From NCBI RefSeq assembly GCF_001038485.1, contig NZ_LDUE01000060.1:62001-126000 (forward strand): 64,000 nucleotides of DNA, given 5' to 3'. The notes beneath the pieces are model-generated. The model saw only the letters and a program-made list of their open reading frames with translations, made no database searches and was not told the DNA's origin. This stretch comes from Ornithinibacillus californiensis. GTDB lineage: Bacteria > Bacillota > Bacilli > Bacillales > Amphibacillaceae. Of the stretch, positions 52,892 to 61,544 are shown piece after piece (position 1 is the first letter of the stretch; each line of letters begins with the position of its first letter). The translations under genes and the position numbers were made by a program.

Positions 52892-53197
52892 GTATGACCA
52901 CCCTTCTTCACGATGTGATTATAATAAAGATAATAAAATGAGTATTCAGACTCTTAGGTGTAAGAAATTTTATGAGAAAAGAAATGGAGTAATAAAGTAA
53001 AAATAGGAGAAAAAAACACAGTGGTACAAATAAATTATATCACCAATTTGGAATTTTCATAAAGCAATTGAGCGGTAAATAGGATAGTTTATGAAAAAAT
53101 ATGAATTTTTGCAGAGTGGTTTTTTGGTTTACTGTCCCGTGTTATTACGAGGAGCATAGTATGAAGTAATGGAATCGCAAGAAAGGGAGAGGTAATT

Positions 53198-53950
53198 GTG
53201 AGCTTATTCATTAATAACCAAGCACATCCGAATCTATATAAAAATAGAACGTCCATCAATGAGCCTAATCAAACGATTTATCAAAGTGATTATTTAAAAG
53301 ATCTATTAGCAGAGCAAAGTAAAATGAATGATACCTTTCAGCAAACAATGAAGAATCTACGGATTACGTTTCAAAAGCATCAATATAGTGAGGCGAAAAA
53401 GTGGAGAGAAGTTAACGAGAACTTAGATGAATTGAAGAAGAATAATGAACAACATGAGGAGTTTGAACAACAGACGAGGGAGTGGATTACGATGTTAGAG
53501 CGTAACAGCCAGGAACTTCACCGTATAGTAGAACAAAACGGTACGATCAATCAGGATATTTTGAGTGAAATAAACCGAATACATTCATCCAATGACGAAA
53601 TTATGAAACAGTTAGCTGCCTTTCATGCTGCCAATGAGCAGGTTAGTAGTAAAATGGGAGAACTTGCAGACCAACAAAAACTCATGACAGAGCAAGTTTC
53701 CGCGCAAGACAATAAGCAGGATAAAGTATTAGAGCAACTAGAAAACCAAGAAGCACTAATGGAGAAGTCCTACCGACAACTGAGTACACTACGTTCCATC
53801 CTATTTGAACGAACTAGCTTCGTTGCAGAAAAAATCGAAGAAAGCTATAAACTAACATCATCCGTATTATACAAATTCCTAACAGGAACCGACAAACCCC
53901 TAACCCTAATGATGAACCAGAAGAGCCGAGAGACTAATAAGCAGGAGTAG
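53198..53950 (+). CDS. Long coiled-coil protein
   Basis: 250 aa, almost wholly alpha-helical with heptads from about 28 to 195, rich in Gln, Glu, Asn and Lys, with no membrane segment or signal peptide. The C-terminal part (R-S-I-L-F-E-R-T-S-F-V-A-E-K-I, L-Y-K-F-L-T-G) is the most conserved-looking piece. GTG 53198 with GGGAGAGG. No family recognised; a structural or spore/cell-division scaffold role is possible but unsupported. Confidence 0.6.
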   Translation: MSLFINNQAHPNLYKNRTSINEPNQTIYQSDYLKDLLAEQSKMNDTFQQTMKNLRITFQKHQYSEAKKWREVNENLDELKKNNEQHEEFEQQTREWITMLERNSQELHRIVEQNGTINQDILSEINRIHSSNDEIMKQLAAFHAANEQVSSKMGELADQQKLMTEQVSAQDNKQDKVLEQLENQEALMEKSYRQLSTLRSILFERTSFVAEKIEESYKLTSSVLYKFLTGTDKPLTLMMNQKSRETNKQE

Positions 53951-54045
53951 TTCTGCGTATTAATACTAAGTTAAACTAATTAGTTAAGTGGATGAGGTTG
54001 GTATACAATAAAATTCTTCATTTAAATGCATAACAATACTAATTA

Positions 54046-54163
54046 GCTCCGGAAAATGTACGTAGACTCCTGCGGGAGGAACGGCATCGGTGAGACCCCG
54101 CAGTGCGCTAGCACGAGGAGGCTCACCAGCCGCCCGCGGAAAGCGGAGTACATTTTCCGGAGC
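54046..54163. repeat. Dispersed palindromic element (copy C), compact form
   Basis: 118 bases. Perfect 16-bp ends GCTCCGGAAAATGTAC and GTACATTTTCCGGAGC, inner pairs TGCGGG/CCCGCA and GGTGAG/CTCACC. It shares the core with copies A and D but lacks their long extra arm. GC-rich against an AT-rich genome. It lies in the 3'-3' gap between the coiled-coil gene and yutJ, where no terminator of the usual kind was found. Confidence 0.85.
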
Positions 54164-54229
54164 GAGGTAGGTGCGCTATATTTTGGATTTCCTTATTACT
54201 GAACTCTATATTCCTAATCTCATTTCTAA

Positions 54230-55291
54230 TTAATGTCTCTTACTTAACCACAACACACCAGACTTCACTACTCTAGGTACAATCCCCATTAAAGGCTGAT
54301 TCATCATATTACCAAAACCATCATTTTTCCCAAGAGAACCAAGTGTCCCTTTTAAACGAATATCTTTTGGCTTTTTAGGTTCTTTATTGCGTAAGATACA
54401 ATTTAATATGGTAGCTGTTTGTTCACCTTGTATACCTGCAAGCTGTGCACTCGGTGAGTATACAGAAGAAGCACAATCCCCAATGACATACACATTTGGT
54501 TGGTCAGGAACTTGATAGTATTCATTCACAATGACTTTTTCTTGGTTGTCTTTATCAAATGGTAATTCCCTTACAACACGATTTGGGCGAACCCCTGCAG
54601 TCCAAATCGTAACATCGTTTACGTAACACACCCCGTTGTTGCAAACCCCGTCTTTTTCCACGTATTCTACATTGGCGTGATGTAATACCTCTACATCATT
54701 TTTATTAAACCAATCTGCTACATAACCTTGAATTCTGGGATCAAATGCTCGTAATACAGAGCTCCCACGGTCTAATAGGCGAATGTTCAGATCGGCTCTA
54801 CTCTCGCGGATTTCTGATGCTACTTCAATCCCACTAAGACCAGCACCAACGATTGTTACTTTTCCATTCGCTTTTAAATTACCTACTGCGACACCTGCTT
54901 TACGTGCTTTAGCAAAGGTTTGAACACTCTCGGTATAGACTTCTGCCCCTTCTACCCCATGATAATTATCCTCGCAGCCTAATGCTATTACTAAGTAATC
55001 ATACGAAACTGTTTGGCTACGGTCTTGAAATAAGATCTGTTGGTTAACGGTGTCTATCTTTTCTACTTCCGCAAACACATACTCCACTTGTTCATGCTTT
55101 GGGAAATCGTTCCGTACGTCCTTATCTGCAACTGTACCAGCAACGATTGTATAGAATTCGGTTTTAAGTGATTGATACGGGTTACGATCAACAATTGTTA
55201 GCTTCACATCATTGGGTAATGCTTTATCAAGTAAGCCTAAAGCAACCTTAATTCCCCCATAACCTCCACCAAGTATTACTAAGTTTTTCAT
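54230..55291 (-). CDS. yutJ: NADH dehydrogenase-like FAD oxidoreductase (YutJ)
   Basis: 353 aa, a type II NADH dehydrogenase-like enzyme. FAD fold L-G-G-G-Y-G-G-I-K-V-A (6-16), A-L-G-C-E near 100, NADH fold V-G-A-G-L-S-G-I-E-V-A-S-E near 150, W-T-A-G-V-R-P near 230 and V-I-G-D-C-A-S near 265. Residues 210-225 carry C-N-N-G-V-C, a Cys pair not general in the family. ATG 55291 chosen because GGGGG lies nine bases upstream and it matches the family start; ATG 55306 is the alternative. Confidence 0.87.
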   Translation of the reverse strand: MKNLVILGGGYGGIKVALGLLDKALPNDVKLTIVDRNPYQSLKTEFYTIVAGTVADKDVRNDFPKHEQVEYVFAEVEKIDTVNQQILFQDRSQTVSYDYLVIALGCEDNYHGVEGAEVYTESVQTFAKARKAGVAVGNLKANGKVTIVGAGLSGIEVASEIRESRADLNIRLLDRGSSVLRAFDPRIQGYVADWFNKNDVEVLHHANVEYVEKDGVCNNGVCYVNDVTIWTAGVRPNRVVRELPFDKDNQEKVIVNEYYQVPDQPNVYVIGDCASSVYSPSAQLAGIQGEQTATILNCILRNKEPKKPKDIRLKGTLGSLGKNDGFGNMMNQPLMGIVPRVVKSGVLWLSKRH

Positions 55292-55524
55292 ATAAATTGC
55301 CCCCATCCCCTGGTTGAAATGTGAATATTAGTAGTTTGGGATAATTAAATCCGTATTATTTCCACCTCTAAGATTAACAAAGAAATCATTGTTAGACTAG
55401 TAGAAATGGTAATCTTTATCAAATATTAAACGAAAATAAGAAGGATATATTCATGTATTTTCATTTTTTGGAAATAGTAACAAATGATTTTATATAAAAT
55501 TTCATATAGAAAGGAAGAAAACAG

Positions 55525-56301
55525 ATGAAGGAAAGATTGTTATTTGTGCTAGCAGCGGTTCTAATTGCCGGTTCATGGCAGGTCTCTACTGTATTCGGAG
55601 AAGGACAAGATGAGGTATGGTTTGATTTCTTGAAAAAGGATCAAGAGGAAGAAAATGAGCAGCAGGATGATGAGAAGGATAAGGATGTACATAAACATGA
55701 AGCTTGGATTAAGTACAAGGCAAAAGAGCTAGGAATTGAAACGGAAGGAAAGGAACTTGGTGACTTAGCAAAAGAAGTTAAGCAGGCAAAGCTCCTGAAA
55801 AAGGCAGAAGAGCTAGGTGTTGAGACGGAAGGAAAAGATCTAAAGCAATTAGCTAAAGATATTCATCATGCGAAAGTCCTGCAAGAAGCAGAAGAGCTAG
55901 GGGTTGAAACAGAAGGTAAAGAGCCTGAAGAACTAGCGGAAGAGGTAATGGATGTTAAGCTCCAAAAGAAAGCAGAAGAGCTTGGAATTGATACGGAAGG
56001 AAAATACAAGGAAGATCTTTTAAAGGAAGTTCAAATGGCTATCCTCGAGAAAGAAGCAGAGACTTATAATGTAGATACAGATGGAAAGAAACACCATGAA
56101 ATTATCATGGATATCCATGAGGCAAAAATTTACGATTCGGCAGAGAAGTTAGGAATGGAAACAGAAGGCAAGAAGCCGCAGGAGATCCTGAATGAAATTT
56201 TTGAGGAGTATGCGGACGAAGCAAAAGAACTACAAATCTTCCCATTTGAAGATAATAAAGATAAATTTTACTTGCAACATTATATGAAAGAACATGATTA
56301 A
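55525..56301 (+). CDS. Secreted protein of six 28-residue repeats
   Basis: 258 aa. A signal peptide (1-25, ending V-F-G-E-G), an acidic linker, then repeats of exactly 28 residues whose L/Y-G-I-E-T-E-G-K core starts at 69, 97, 125, 153, 181 and 209, with a decayed seventh near 236. Each unit is helix - L-G-(I/V)-E-T-E-G-K loop - helix, recalling HeH/SAP/Rho-N-like modules. Strongly charged (Lys/Glu). Function unknown; a cell-surface or matrix role is a guess. AAAGGAAG precedes ATG 55525. Confidence 0.8.
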   Translation: MKERLLFVLAAVLIAGSWQVSTVFGEGQDEVWFDFLKKDQEEENEQQDDEKDKDVHKHEAWIKYKAKELGIETEGKELGDLAKEVKQAKLLKKAEELGVETEGKDLKQLAKDIHHAKVLQEAEELGVETEGKEPEELAEEVMDVKLQKKAEELGIDTEGKYKEDLLKEVQMAILEKEAETYNVDTDGKKHHEIIMDIHEAKIYDSAEKLGMETEGKKPQEILNEIFEEYADEAKELQIFPFEDNKDKFYLQHYMKEHD

Positions 56302-56302
56302 T

Positions 56303-56336
56303 GCTTGAGGAGGGACTGTCCCTCCTCAAGTTTTTT
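56303..56336. terminator. Strong terminator
   Basis: CTTGAGGAGGGA / TCCCTCCTCAAG, 12-bp stem with a three-base loop and TTTTTT; convergent with the SIMPL gene. Confidence 0.9.
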
Positions 56337-57009
56337 AATAGGTAAATTCAGCTTCTACTTGCGCTTTTATTTCTAGTTGGCCGGCTTCGATCGGGGTCGT
56401 TGCGGCACTTTCGGTGGAAACACCCAAAACGAATGGACGTGGTGGTTCAGGTGCCATGCTAGTAATTTCTTTAAGTCGGATTGGTACTTGGTTGATGGAA
56501 ACACCGAGGGTTTGTGCCATGGTAGTTGCTTTATCTTGGGCATTTTGTATAGCATTCGTCAGTGCTTGATTATAATAGGGATTTTTATCGGATACAGTCA
56601 ATTCAATGTTCCGCACCGTATTTGCCCCGTTATCCACAGCAATATCCACAATTTCACCAACCTTTTCTATTTCGTCAATTTGTACAGTAAGTAAATTGGT
56701 TACTTGATAGCCACGAAATACTTGGGTACCATTTTGGAAATCGTATTGGATATTGACTCGGAATTCGGTGGTCTGGATATTTTCTCGGGGAACACCACTG
56801 TTAACAATGGCATTAATCACATTCCTAGTTTGGGTAGCATTGGTTTGTTGAGCAGTTTGTAGGTCTTTGTTTTCGGTTATTACGCCCAATACTACGGTTG
56901 CTTGATCTGGTTGGGCAAGAACAGAACCTTCACCATAAACCTTAAGCAAATTATTGTTTTGTCTAGTTGGATACGCATTCCGGAAGTAAGGATTAGCTTG
57001 ATAATACAT
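56335..57009 (-). CDS. SIMPL-domain (DUF541) protein
   Basis: 224 aa. V-Y-G-E-G-S-V-L-A-Q-P-D-Q-A-T-V-V-L-G-V near the start, then V-I-N-A-I-V-N-S-G-V-P-R-E-N-I-Q-T and G-Y-Q-V-T-N-L-L-T-V: the full SIMPL/YggE pattern. No signal peptide here, unlike most members, and the first 20 residues are Asn/Tyr-rich. Oxidative-stress links exist for E. coli YggE; here unknown. ATG 57009 lies six bases after AGAGGTG. Confidence 0.85.
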   Translation of the reverse strand: MYYQANPYFRNAYPTRQNNNLLKVYGEGSVLAQPDQATVVLGVITENKDLQTAQQTNATQTRNVINAIVNSGVPRENIQTTEFRVNIQYDFQNGTQVFRGYQVTNLLTVQIDEIEKVGEIVDIAVDNGANTVRNIELTVSDKNPYYNQALTNAIQNAQDKATTMAQTLGVSINQVPIRLKEITSMAPEPPRPFVLGVSTESAATTPIEAGQLEIKAQVEAEFTY

Positions 57010-57069
57010 TTTTTTCACCTCTTTTAGGTTAAATATATGAAACTAGTTGCCTAAAAGTGTGGAAAATGA

Positions 57070-57096
57070 AAAAGAAGTACTCCAGGAGTACCTCTT
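57070..57096 (-). terminator. Terminator after htpX
   Basis: Minus-strand AGAGGTACTCC / GGAGTACTTCT hairpin with a tight loop and T run. Confidence 0.7.
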
Positions 57097-57100
57097 TCGT

Positions 57101-57970
57101 TTACGCTAAACGTCTAATTCGCTCATCTAAATCTGGGTGTGTAGAGAATAGCGATGATTTACGTTTATTATTAATTTTTAACGTAGCAATGGATGTATCT
57201 TCGCCACCTTTAATGCGGCCAGTATAAGCTTTCAGACTTTCTAATGCATGACGCATCTTATCTTTACCAGCTAAATCCGCACCACCACGGTCTGCGTGGT
57301 ATTCACGGTGTCTGGAGTACGCGAATACAACGATGCTTCCTAAGATAGAGAATACAATTTGGAATACGATAATAGCGATAAAATGTACAATTGGTGCCAA
57401 TTCTTCTTTTACGAATCGTGAAGCAGCAAATGCTACGATACGAGAAAGGAAGACTACGAATGTGTTAACGACACCTTGTAGGAGTGTCATCGTAACCATA
57501 TCACCATTGGCAATATGGGCAACCTCGTGAGCAATAACGCCTTCTACTGCATCATCGTCCATTTCCTGTAGTAAGCCAGTAGAAACAGCCACTAGTGAAC
57601 GCTTCTTAGAAGGTCCAGTAGCAAATGCATTCACTTCAGGAGAATGATAGATCCCAACTTCAGGCATGTGCATCATACCGGCAGCTCTGGATAAACGGTG
57701 AACTTTTTCCACAACGGCTTTTTCATATTCATTCAATGAGCCATTTGGATCAATTACTTGTACACCCATCATCTTCTTCGCCATCCAACGGGACATCGCT
57801 AGTGAAATGAATGATCCGGTAAAACCAATGACAGCACTGAAGATTAATAACAAACCAAAGTTAATACCGCCATTCTGAATATAGTTGATTGGTAAAATGC
57901 TAAAGATAATACTAATTGTAAGTAGTACTAATACGTTCGTTAGTAGAAAATAAAAAATTCTCTTTCCCAT
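57101..57970 (-). CDS. htpX: HtpX membrane zinc protease
   Basis: 289 aa, the family length. Two N-terminal membrane segments (about 5-28 and 36-60), the metal site H-E-V-A-H (148-152), two further segments (about 160-180 and 190-215) and the third zinc ligand Glu in S-R-H-R-E-Y-H-A-D. The C-terminal end [12 protein letters not shown] is typical. It degrades misfolded membrane proteins with FtsH. ATG 57970 has AAAGGTGAG upstream. Confidence 0.93.
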   Translation of the reverse strand: MGKRIFYFLLTNVLVLLTISIIFSILPINYIQNGGINFGLLLIFSAVIGFTGSFISLAMSRWMAKKMMGVQVIDPNGSLNEYEKAVVEKVHRLSRAAGMMHMPEVGIYHSPEVNAFATGPSKKRSLVAVSTGLLQEMDDDAVEGVIAHEVAHIANGDMVTMTLLQGVVNTFVVFLSRIVAFAASRFVKEELAPIVHFIAIIVFQIVFSILGSIVVFAYSRHREYHADRGGADLAGKDKMRHALESLKAYTGRIKGGEDTSIATLKINNKRKSSLFSTHPDLDERIRRLA

Positions 57971-58112
57971 ATTCTCACCTTTCTATTACATAAATTTTTA
58001 AAATTGTATCGACAATACGATAAGGTTATTATAATGGTAAAAGCCTTAAATGTCACCTGGAATAACTATATGAAAGAATGAGACAAGTTATTCAAAAAAA
58101 GGAGTGGGAGAA

Positions 58113-58595
58113 ATGGTGGAAAATATTGTTCATGCGATTCAAGATGACTATGCAGATGATTATGCCTGGTGTTACGGTTGTGGCCGGTTGAACAAGGATG
58201 GTCTTAGACTACGAACGGGTTGGGATGGAGATAATACATTAACGATCTACACCCCACGCGAGGAGCAAACGGCCATACCCGGTTTTGTGTATGGTGGATT
58301 AATCGCATCCCTTATTGATTGTCATGGTACGGGATCGGCATCACTAGCTATGCATCGAAAAAATGGACATGAACCAGGAGAAGGGATTGAGCCTCCACGA
58401 TTTGTGACAGGTTCATTGAAAGTTGACTTTGTCAAACCAACTCCCCATGGTGTACCTTTGAAAGCAGTTGGTACCGTGGAAGAGATTCACCCGAAAAAGT
58501 GGAACGTATCCGTTGAAGTGTTTGCAAATGATGTTTGTTGTGCAAAGGGTACAGTAGTAGCAGTCGTAATGCCAAACACATTCCTACAGAAATAA
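58113..58595 (+). CDS. PaaI-type hotdog thioesterase
   Basis: 160 aa. C-Y-G-C-G near residue 23, P-G-F-V-Y-G-G-L-I-A-S-L-I-D (hotdog helix with catalytic Asp) and V-D-F-V-K-P-T-P mark the PaaI/acyl-CoA thioesterase family. The C-x-x-C at the start recalls the 4HBT subgroup with an N-terminal zinc-like knuckle. Probably hydrolyses an aromatic or short acyl-CoA. ATG 58113 with AAGGAG nine bases upstream; followed after 23 bases by ykvR. Confidence 0.85.
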   Translation: MVENIVHAIQDDYADDYAWCYGCGRLNKDGLRLRTGWDGDNTLTIYTPREEQTAIPGFVYGGLIASLIDCHGTGSASLAMHRKNGHEPGEGIEPPRFVTGSLKVDFVKPTPHGVPLKAVGTVEEIHPKKWNVSVEVFANDVCCAKGTVVAVVMPNTFLQK

Positions 58596-58618
58596 AGCTA
58601 AAAGAGGTGAACATCAAG

Positions 58619-58915
58619 ATGAGTACGATATGGATCAATGAATTAGCAATTGAGGCAGAGAACTATAGCCTTACAACAGTTCAAGAAAATGGAGCAACAT
58701 TACACCGATTGGAATTAGAATTCCAGGTAACACACGATACATACCATGACGTAACAGTGGATCTATACAAAAATGATTTTCTTGTTAAGATTCCAGGGGA
58801 AGCAATAGAGTTTCAAGCTAAGATAAATAACTACTCTACTTCTTTAACAAATTTGTATGAGAAGGATGCAGTAGGGGATTTTAAAGTAATATTGATAGAG
58901 AAGAGTGACTCTTGA
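58619..58915 (+). CDS. ykvR: YkvR-like (DUF3219) protein
   Basis: 98 aa. A strand-rich protein with H-D-T-Y-H-D-V-T-V-D-L-Y-K and Y-S-T-S-L-T-N-L-Y-E near the end, which match DUF3219/YkvR of B. subtilis. ATG 58619 follows AGAGGTG; the longer reading from 58535 overlaps the thioesterase gene. No known function. Confidence 0.8.
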   Translation: MSTIWINELAIEAENYSLTTVQENGATLHRLELEFQVTHDTYHDVTVDLYKNDFLVKIPGEAIEFQAKINNYSTSLTNLYEKDAVGDFKVILIEKSDS

Positions 58916-58945
58916 AGAGGATTTCAAGAGTCATTTTTTTATGAT
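58906..58945 (+). terminator. Terminator overlapping the ykvR stop
   Basis: TGACTCTTGAA / TTCAAGAGTCA stem and a run of seven T. Confidence 0.85.
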
Positions 58946-59014
58946 ACATGGTAAAATACAAGTATTCTTTGCTATATACCCATCTAAGAATTTTCTTATA
59001 AGGAGGTACCACCC

Positions 59015-59641
59015 ATGGAAATTCTAAATATTATTGGAGAGCTCTTTTCCGATGAAATCTCTATCGCAGTTTCCAACGGAAAAGAATATATTTACTACCG
59101 ACCTAGCAAACGAATAGACTTAAAGATTCGTCCGGGAGACCCGGTTAAGGAAGGTACCATTGCCTATAAAGCATATATGACAGAGCAGAAGGTTTCTGAG
59201 TTTATCGACCGTAATGTTTTTGGTGTTCCTTATCACGGAATGGCTGTACCATTTCATAAAAATGGGGAGATTGCTGGCTGTGTATTGGCAATCTATCCAT
59301 CCTATACAGATGGGAAGTCCGTTATCACCTTGAAAACACATGATGGTTGGAAGCCAGTTCCATTTCAAGATGTCTATTATGTAGAAGTCAAAGATAGAAA
59401 AACACATGTGTATACGAAGCAATTTACTGGAACACATAAAAATACATTACAGGAATTTGAATACAATCTACCAAGAGATTTATTTATTCGTTGTCATCGT
59501 TCGTTTATTGTCAATGTTCATCATATAAAGGAAATATTCCCAGATACACATTCTACGTTTCTTTTAGAAATGGCTAACGGCGAGAGCATTCCAGTAAGCC
59601 AATCGTACTCCAGTTATTTCCGAAAAATGCTAGGATTCTAA
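59015..59641 (+). CDS. LytTR-family regulator with N-terminal sensor
   Basis: 208 aa. N-terminal alpha/beta sensor of about 105 residues (E-Y-I-Y-Y-R-P-S-K, G-V-P-Y-H-G-M-A-V-P-F, PAS-like) followed by a LytTR DNA-binding domain (about 108-208): V-P-F-Q-D-V-Y-Y-V-E-V-K-D-R-K-T, L-P-R-D-L-F-I-R-C-H-R-S-F-I-V-N-V-H-H-I and P-V-S-Q-S-Y. There is no receiver domain, so it is a one-component regulator. It lies 124 bases upstream of the CoA transferase gene, its likely target. ATG 59015 with AAGGAGG. Confidence 0.87.
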   Translation: MEILNIIGELFSDEISIAVSNGKEYIYYRPSKRIDLKIRPGDPVKEGTIAYKAYMTEQKVSEFIDRNVFGVPYHGMAVPFHKNGEIAGCVLAIYPSYTDGKSVITLKTHDGWKPVPFQDVYYVEVKDRKTHVYTKQFTGTHKNTLQEFEYNLPRDLFIRCHRSFIVNVHHIKEIFPDTHSTFLLEMANGESIPVSQSYSSYFRKMLGF

Positions 59642-59738
59642 AATATGCTGTTTTAGGATTCTTTTTTTCTGGTTCGAGCAGAAAAATACTCATTCCACCA
59701 TGATTCCCCAAATTGTGAAATTATTACGATAAAATAAA

Positions 59739-59752
59739 TGAAAACGCTTTAC
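59739..59752 (+). promoter_or_regulatory. Candidate catabolite-responsive element (cre)
   Basis: TGAAAACGCTTTAC matches the CcpA site consensus TGAAARCGYTTWCN at all but one position. It sits 14 bases before ATG 59766, over the ribosome site, where bound CcpA would block transcription. Confidence 0.65.
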
Positions 59753-59765
59753 TGGGGGTTTGGAT

Positions 59766-61283
59766 ATGGGGAACAATCATGATCGTATAAAGGATCCTCG
59801 CCTACAAGACCGTGTAGTATCTGCCGAAGAAGCAGCATCTTGGATACAAGATGGGATGACATTAGGGTTAAGTGGATTTACTCGTGCGGGTGACGTTAAA
59901 GCAGTGCCAATGGCATTGGTGAAACGTGCTGAGTCAGGTGAAAAGTTTAAAGTTAATGTATTCACTGGAGCATCTCTTGGATCAGATGTAGACAAAATGT
60001 TTGCTGAAGTGGGTATGATTAATAAACGCCTTCCATTCCAGGCAGATCCAACGATGAGAAAAAAGATAAATGCTGGGGAGCATTTATTTGTGGATCATCA
60101 TCTATCACACACAGCAGAATTACTTCGGGCAGATGTAATTGAGCGTGTGGACTATGCCATTTTGGAAGCAATATCTATTACAGCGGACGGGATGATTATC
60201 CCAACGACTTCGATAGGTAACTCGATGGCATTTGCTGAAAATGCAGAGTCCATCATTGTTGAGATTAACCTTGCACAGTCAGAACTATTGGAAGGACTAC
60301 ATGATTTATATAGTCCAGGCAAGCAAGGCGAACGGGATCCAATTCCAATGACAAGTGCTAGAGATAGAATCGGTACCATTGGAATTCCAGTAGATGAGAA
60401 GAAGATTAAAGGTATTGTCTTCACGAATCAAGTGGATTCACCATCAACGATTGTTCCACCAGATGAAGAAACACAGATTATGGCAAATCACTTACTGGAA
60501 TTTCTTCGTAAGGAAATTGCTGCTGGACGACTAACTGAAAGACTAGCTCCATTACAATCTGGTATTGGATCAGTTGCCAATGCTGTACTACATGGCATGA
60601 TAGACTCTGAGTTTACGAACTTGGAAGTTTACTCTGAAGTGTTACAGGATGCTGTATTTGATCTAATCGATGCAGGAAAAGTTGATTTTGCATCATGTTG
60701 TTCCATTACACTTTCAGAAGAAAAAATGAACCAAGTTTATAATAACTTTGAGCAATATCGAGATAAATTAATTATGCGTCCACAAGAGATTTCTAACCAT
60801 CCAGAAATCATTAGGCGTCTTGGTCTAATTTCTATCAACACGGCGTTAGAGTTCGATATTTACGGAAATGTCAACTCTACACATGTATCTGGTACGAAGA
60901 TGATGAATGGTATTGGTGGATCTGGTGACTTTGCTCGAAATGCTAGGCTAGCAATTTTTGTAACGAAGTCCATCGCAAAAGGTGGAGATATCTCAAGTGT
61001 CGTTCCTTTTGTTTCTCATGTTGACCATACCGAGCATGATGTCGATGTAGTCGTTACAGAGCAAGGTTATGCAGACCTTCGAGGTTTAGCCCCACGAGAG
61101 CGAGTGACGTTAATTATCGAAAATTGCGTACATCCGATGTACCGTGCTCAGATGTGGAAGTATTATGAAGAAGCGCTTGAACGGGGTGGGCAGACTCCAC
61201 ATGTGCTAGAAAAAGCTTTCTCTTGGCATGAAAATTTTGCAAAGCATGGAACAATGCTTGAAAAAGAAGGCGTAGTAAGCTAG
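59766..61283 (+). CDS. Acetyl-CoA hydrolase/succinate:acetate CoA-transferase family
   Basis: 505 aa, class I CoA-transferase of the Ach1/SucCoA type. G-L-S-G-F-T-R-A-G-D near residue 38, V-F-T-G-A-S-L-G-S and the catalytic Glu region V-Y-S-E-V-L-Q-D near 293; G-I-G-G-S-G-D-F-A-R-N-A in the C-terminal half. It moves CoA between acetate/succinate or similar acids. ATG 59766 is seven bases after GGGGG; a TTG at 59760 is too close. The LytTR gene and a cre box suggest inducible, carbon-repressed expression. Confidence 0.9.
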   Translation: MGNNHDRIKDPRLQDRVVSAEEAASWIQDGMTLGLSGFTRAGDVKAVPMALVKRAESGEKFKVNVFTGASLGSDVDKMFAEVGMINKRLPFQADPTMRKKINAGEHLFVDHHLSHTAELLRADVIERVDYAILEAISITADGMIIPTTSIGNSMAFAENAESIIVEINLAQSELLEGLHDLYSPGKQGERDPIPMTSARDRIGTIGIPVDEKKIKGIVFTNQVDSPSTIVPPDEETQIMANHLLEFLRKEIAAGRLTERLAPLQSGIGSVANAVLHGMIDSEFTNLEVYSEVLQDAVFDLIDAGKVDFASCCSITLSEEKMNQVYNNFEQYRDKLIMRPQEISNHPEIIRRLGLISINTALEFDIYGNVNSTHVSGTKMMNGIGGSGDFARNARLAIFVTKSIAKGGDISSVVPFVSHVDHTEHDVDVVVTEQGYADLRGLAPRERVTLIIENCVHPMYRAQMWKYYEEALERGGQTPHVLEKAFSWHENFAKHGTMLEKEGVVS

Positions 61284-61408
61284 TTTTTTTAGAAAAAGGG
61301 GCATTGGTACAAGGTGTCTTTACATCTCGTACAAACGGTTATATGTAATCATGGGGGCAACTTGATTACTAGAAATAACAAGGGGTTTGTGTTTTATATA
61401 GAATGGTA

Positions 61409-61451
61409 TAACCGATTTTCTTTCTGGGGAGGAAGAAAATCGGTTTTTTCG
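61409..61451 (+). terminator. Terminator between the CoA transferase and helicase genes
   Basis: AACCGATTTTCTT / AAGAAAATCGGTT 13-bp stem and T6. Confidence 0.85.
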
Positions 61452-61544
61452 TTTTCTCTATGAAAGGATAATCTTAAATTTGCGAATAGTAACCTACGAC
61501 ATGGTACAATATGATTCATGATAAACCATAAAGAGGGAAAAACA

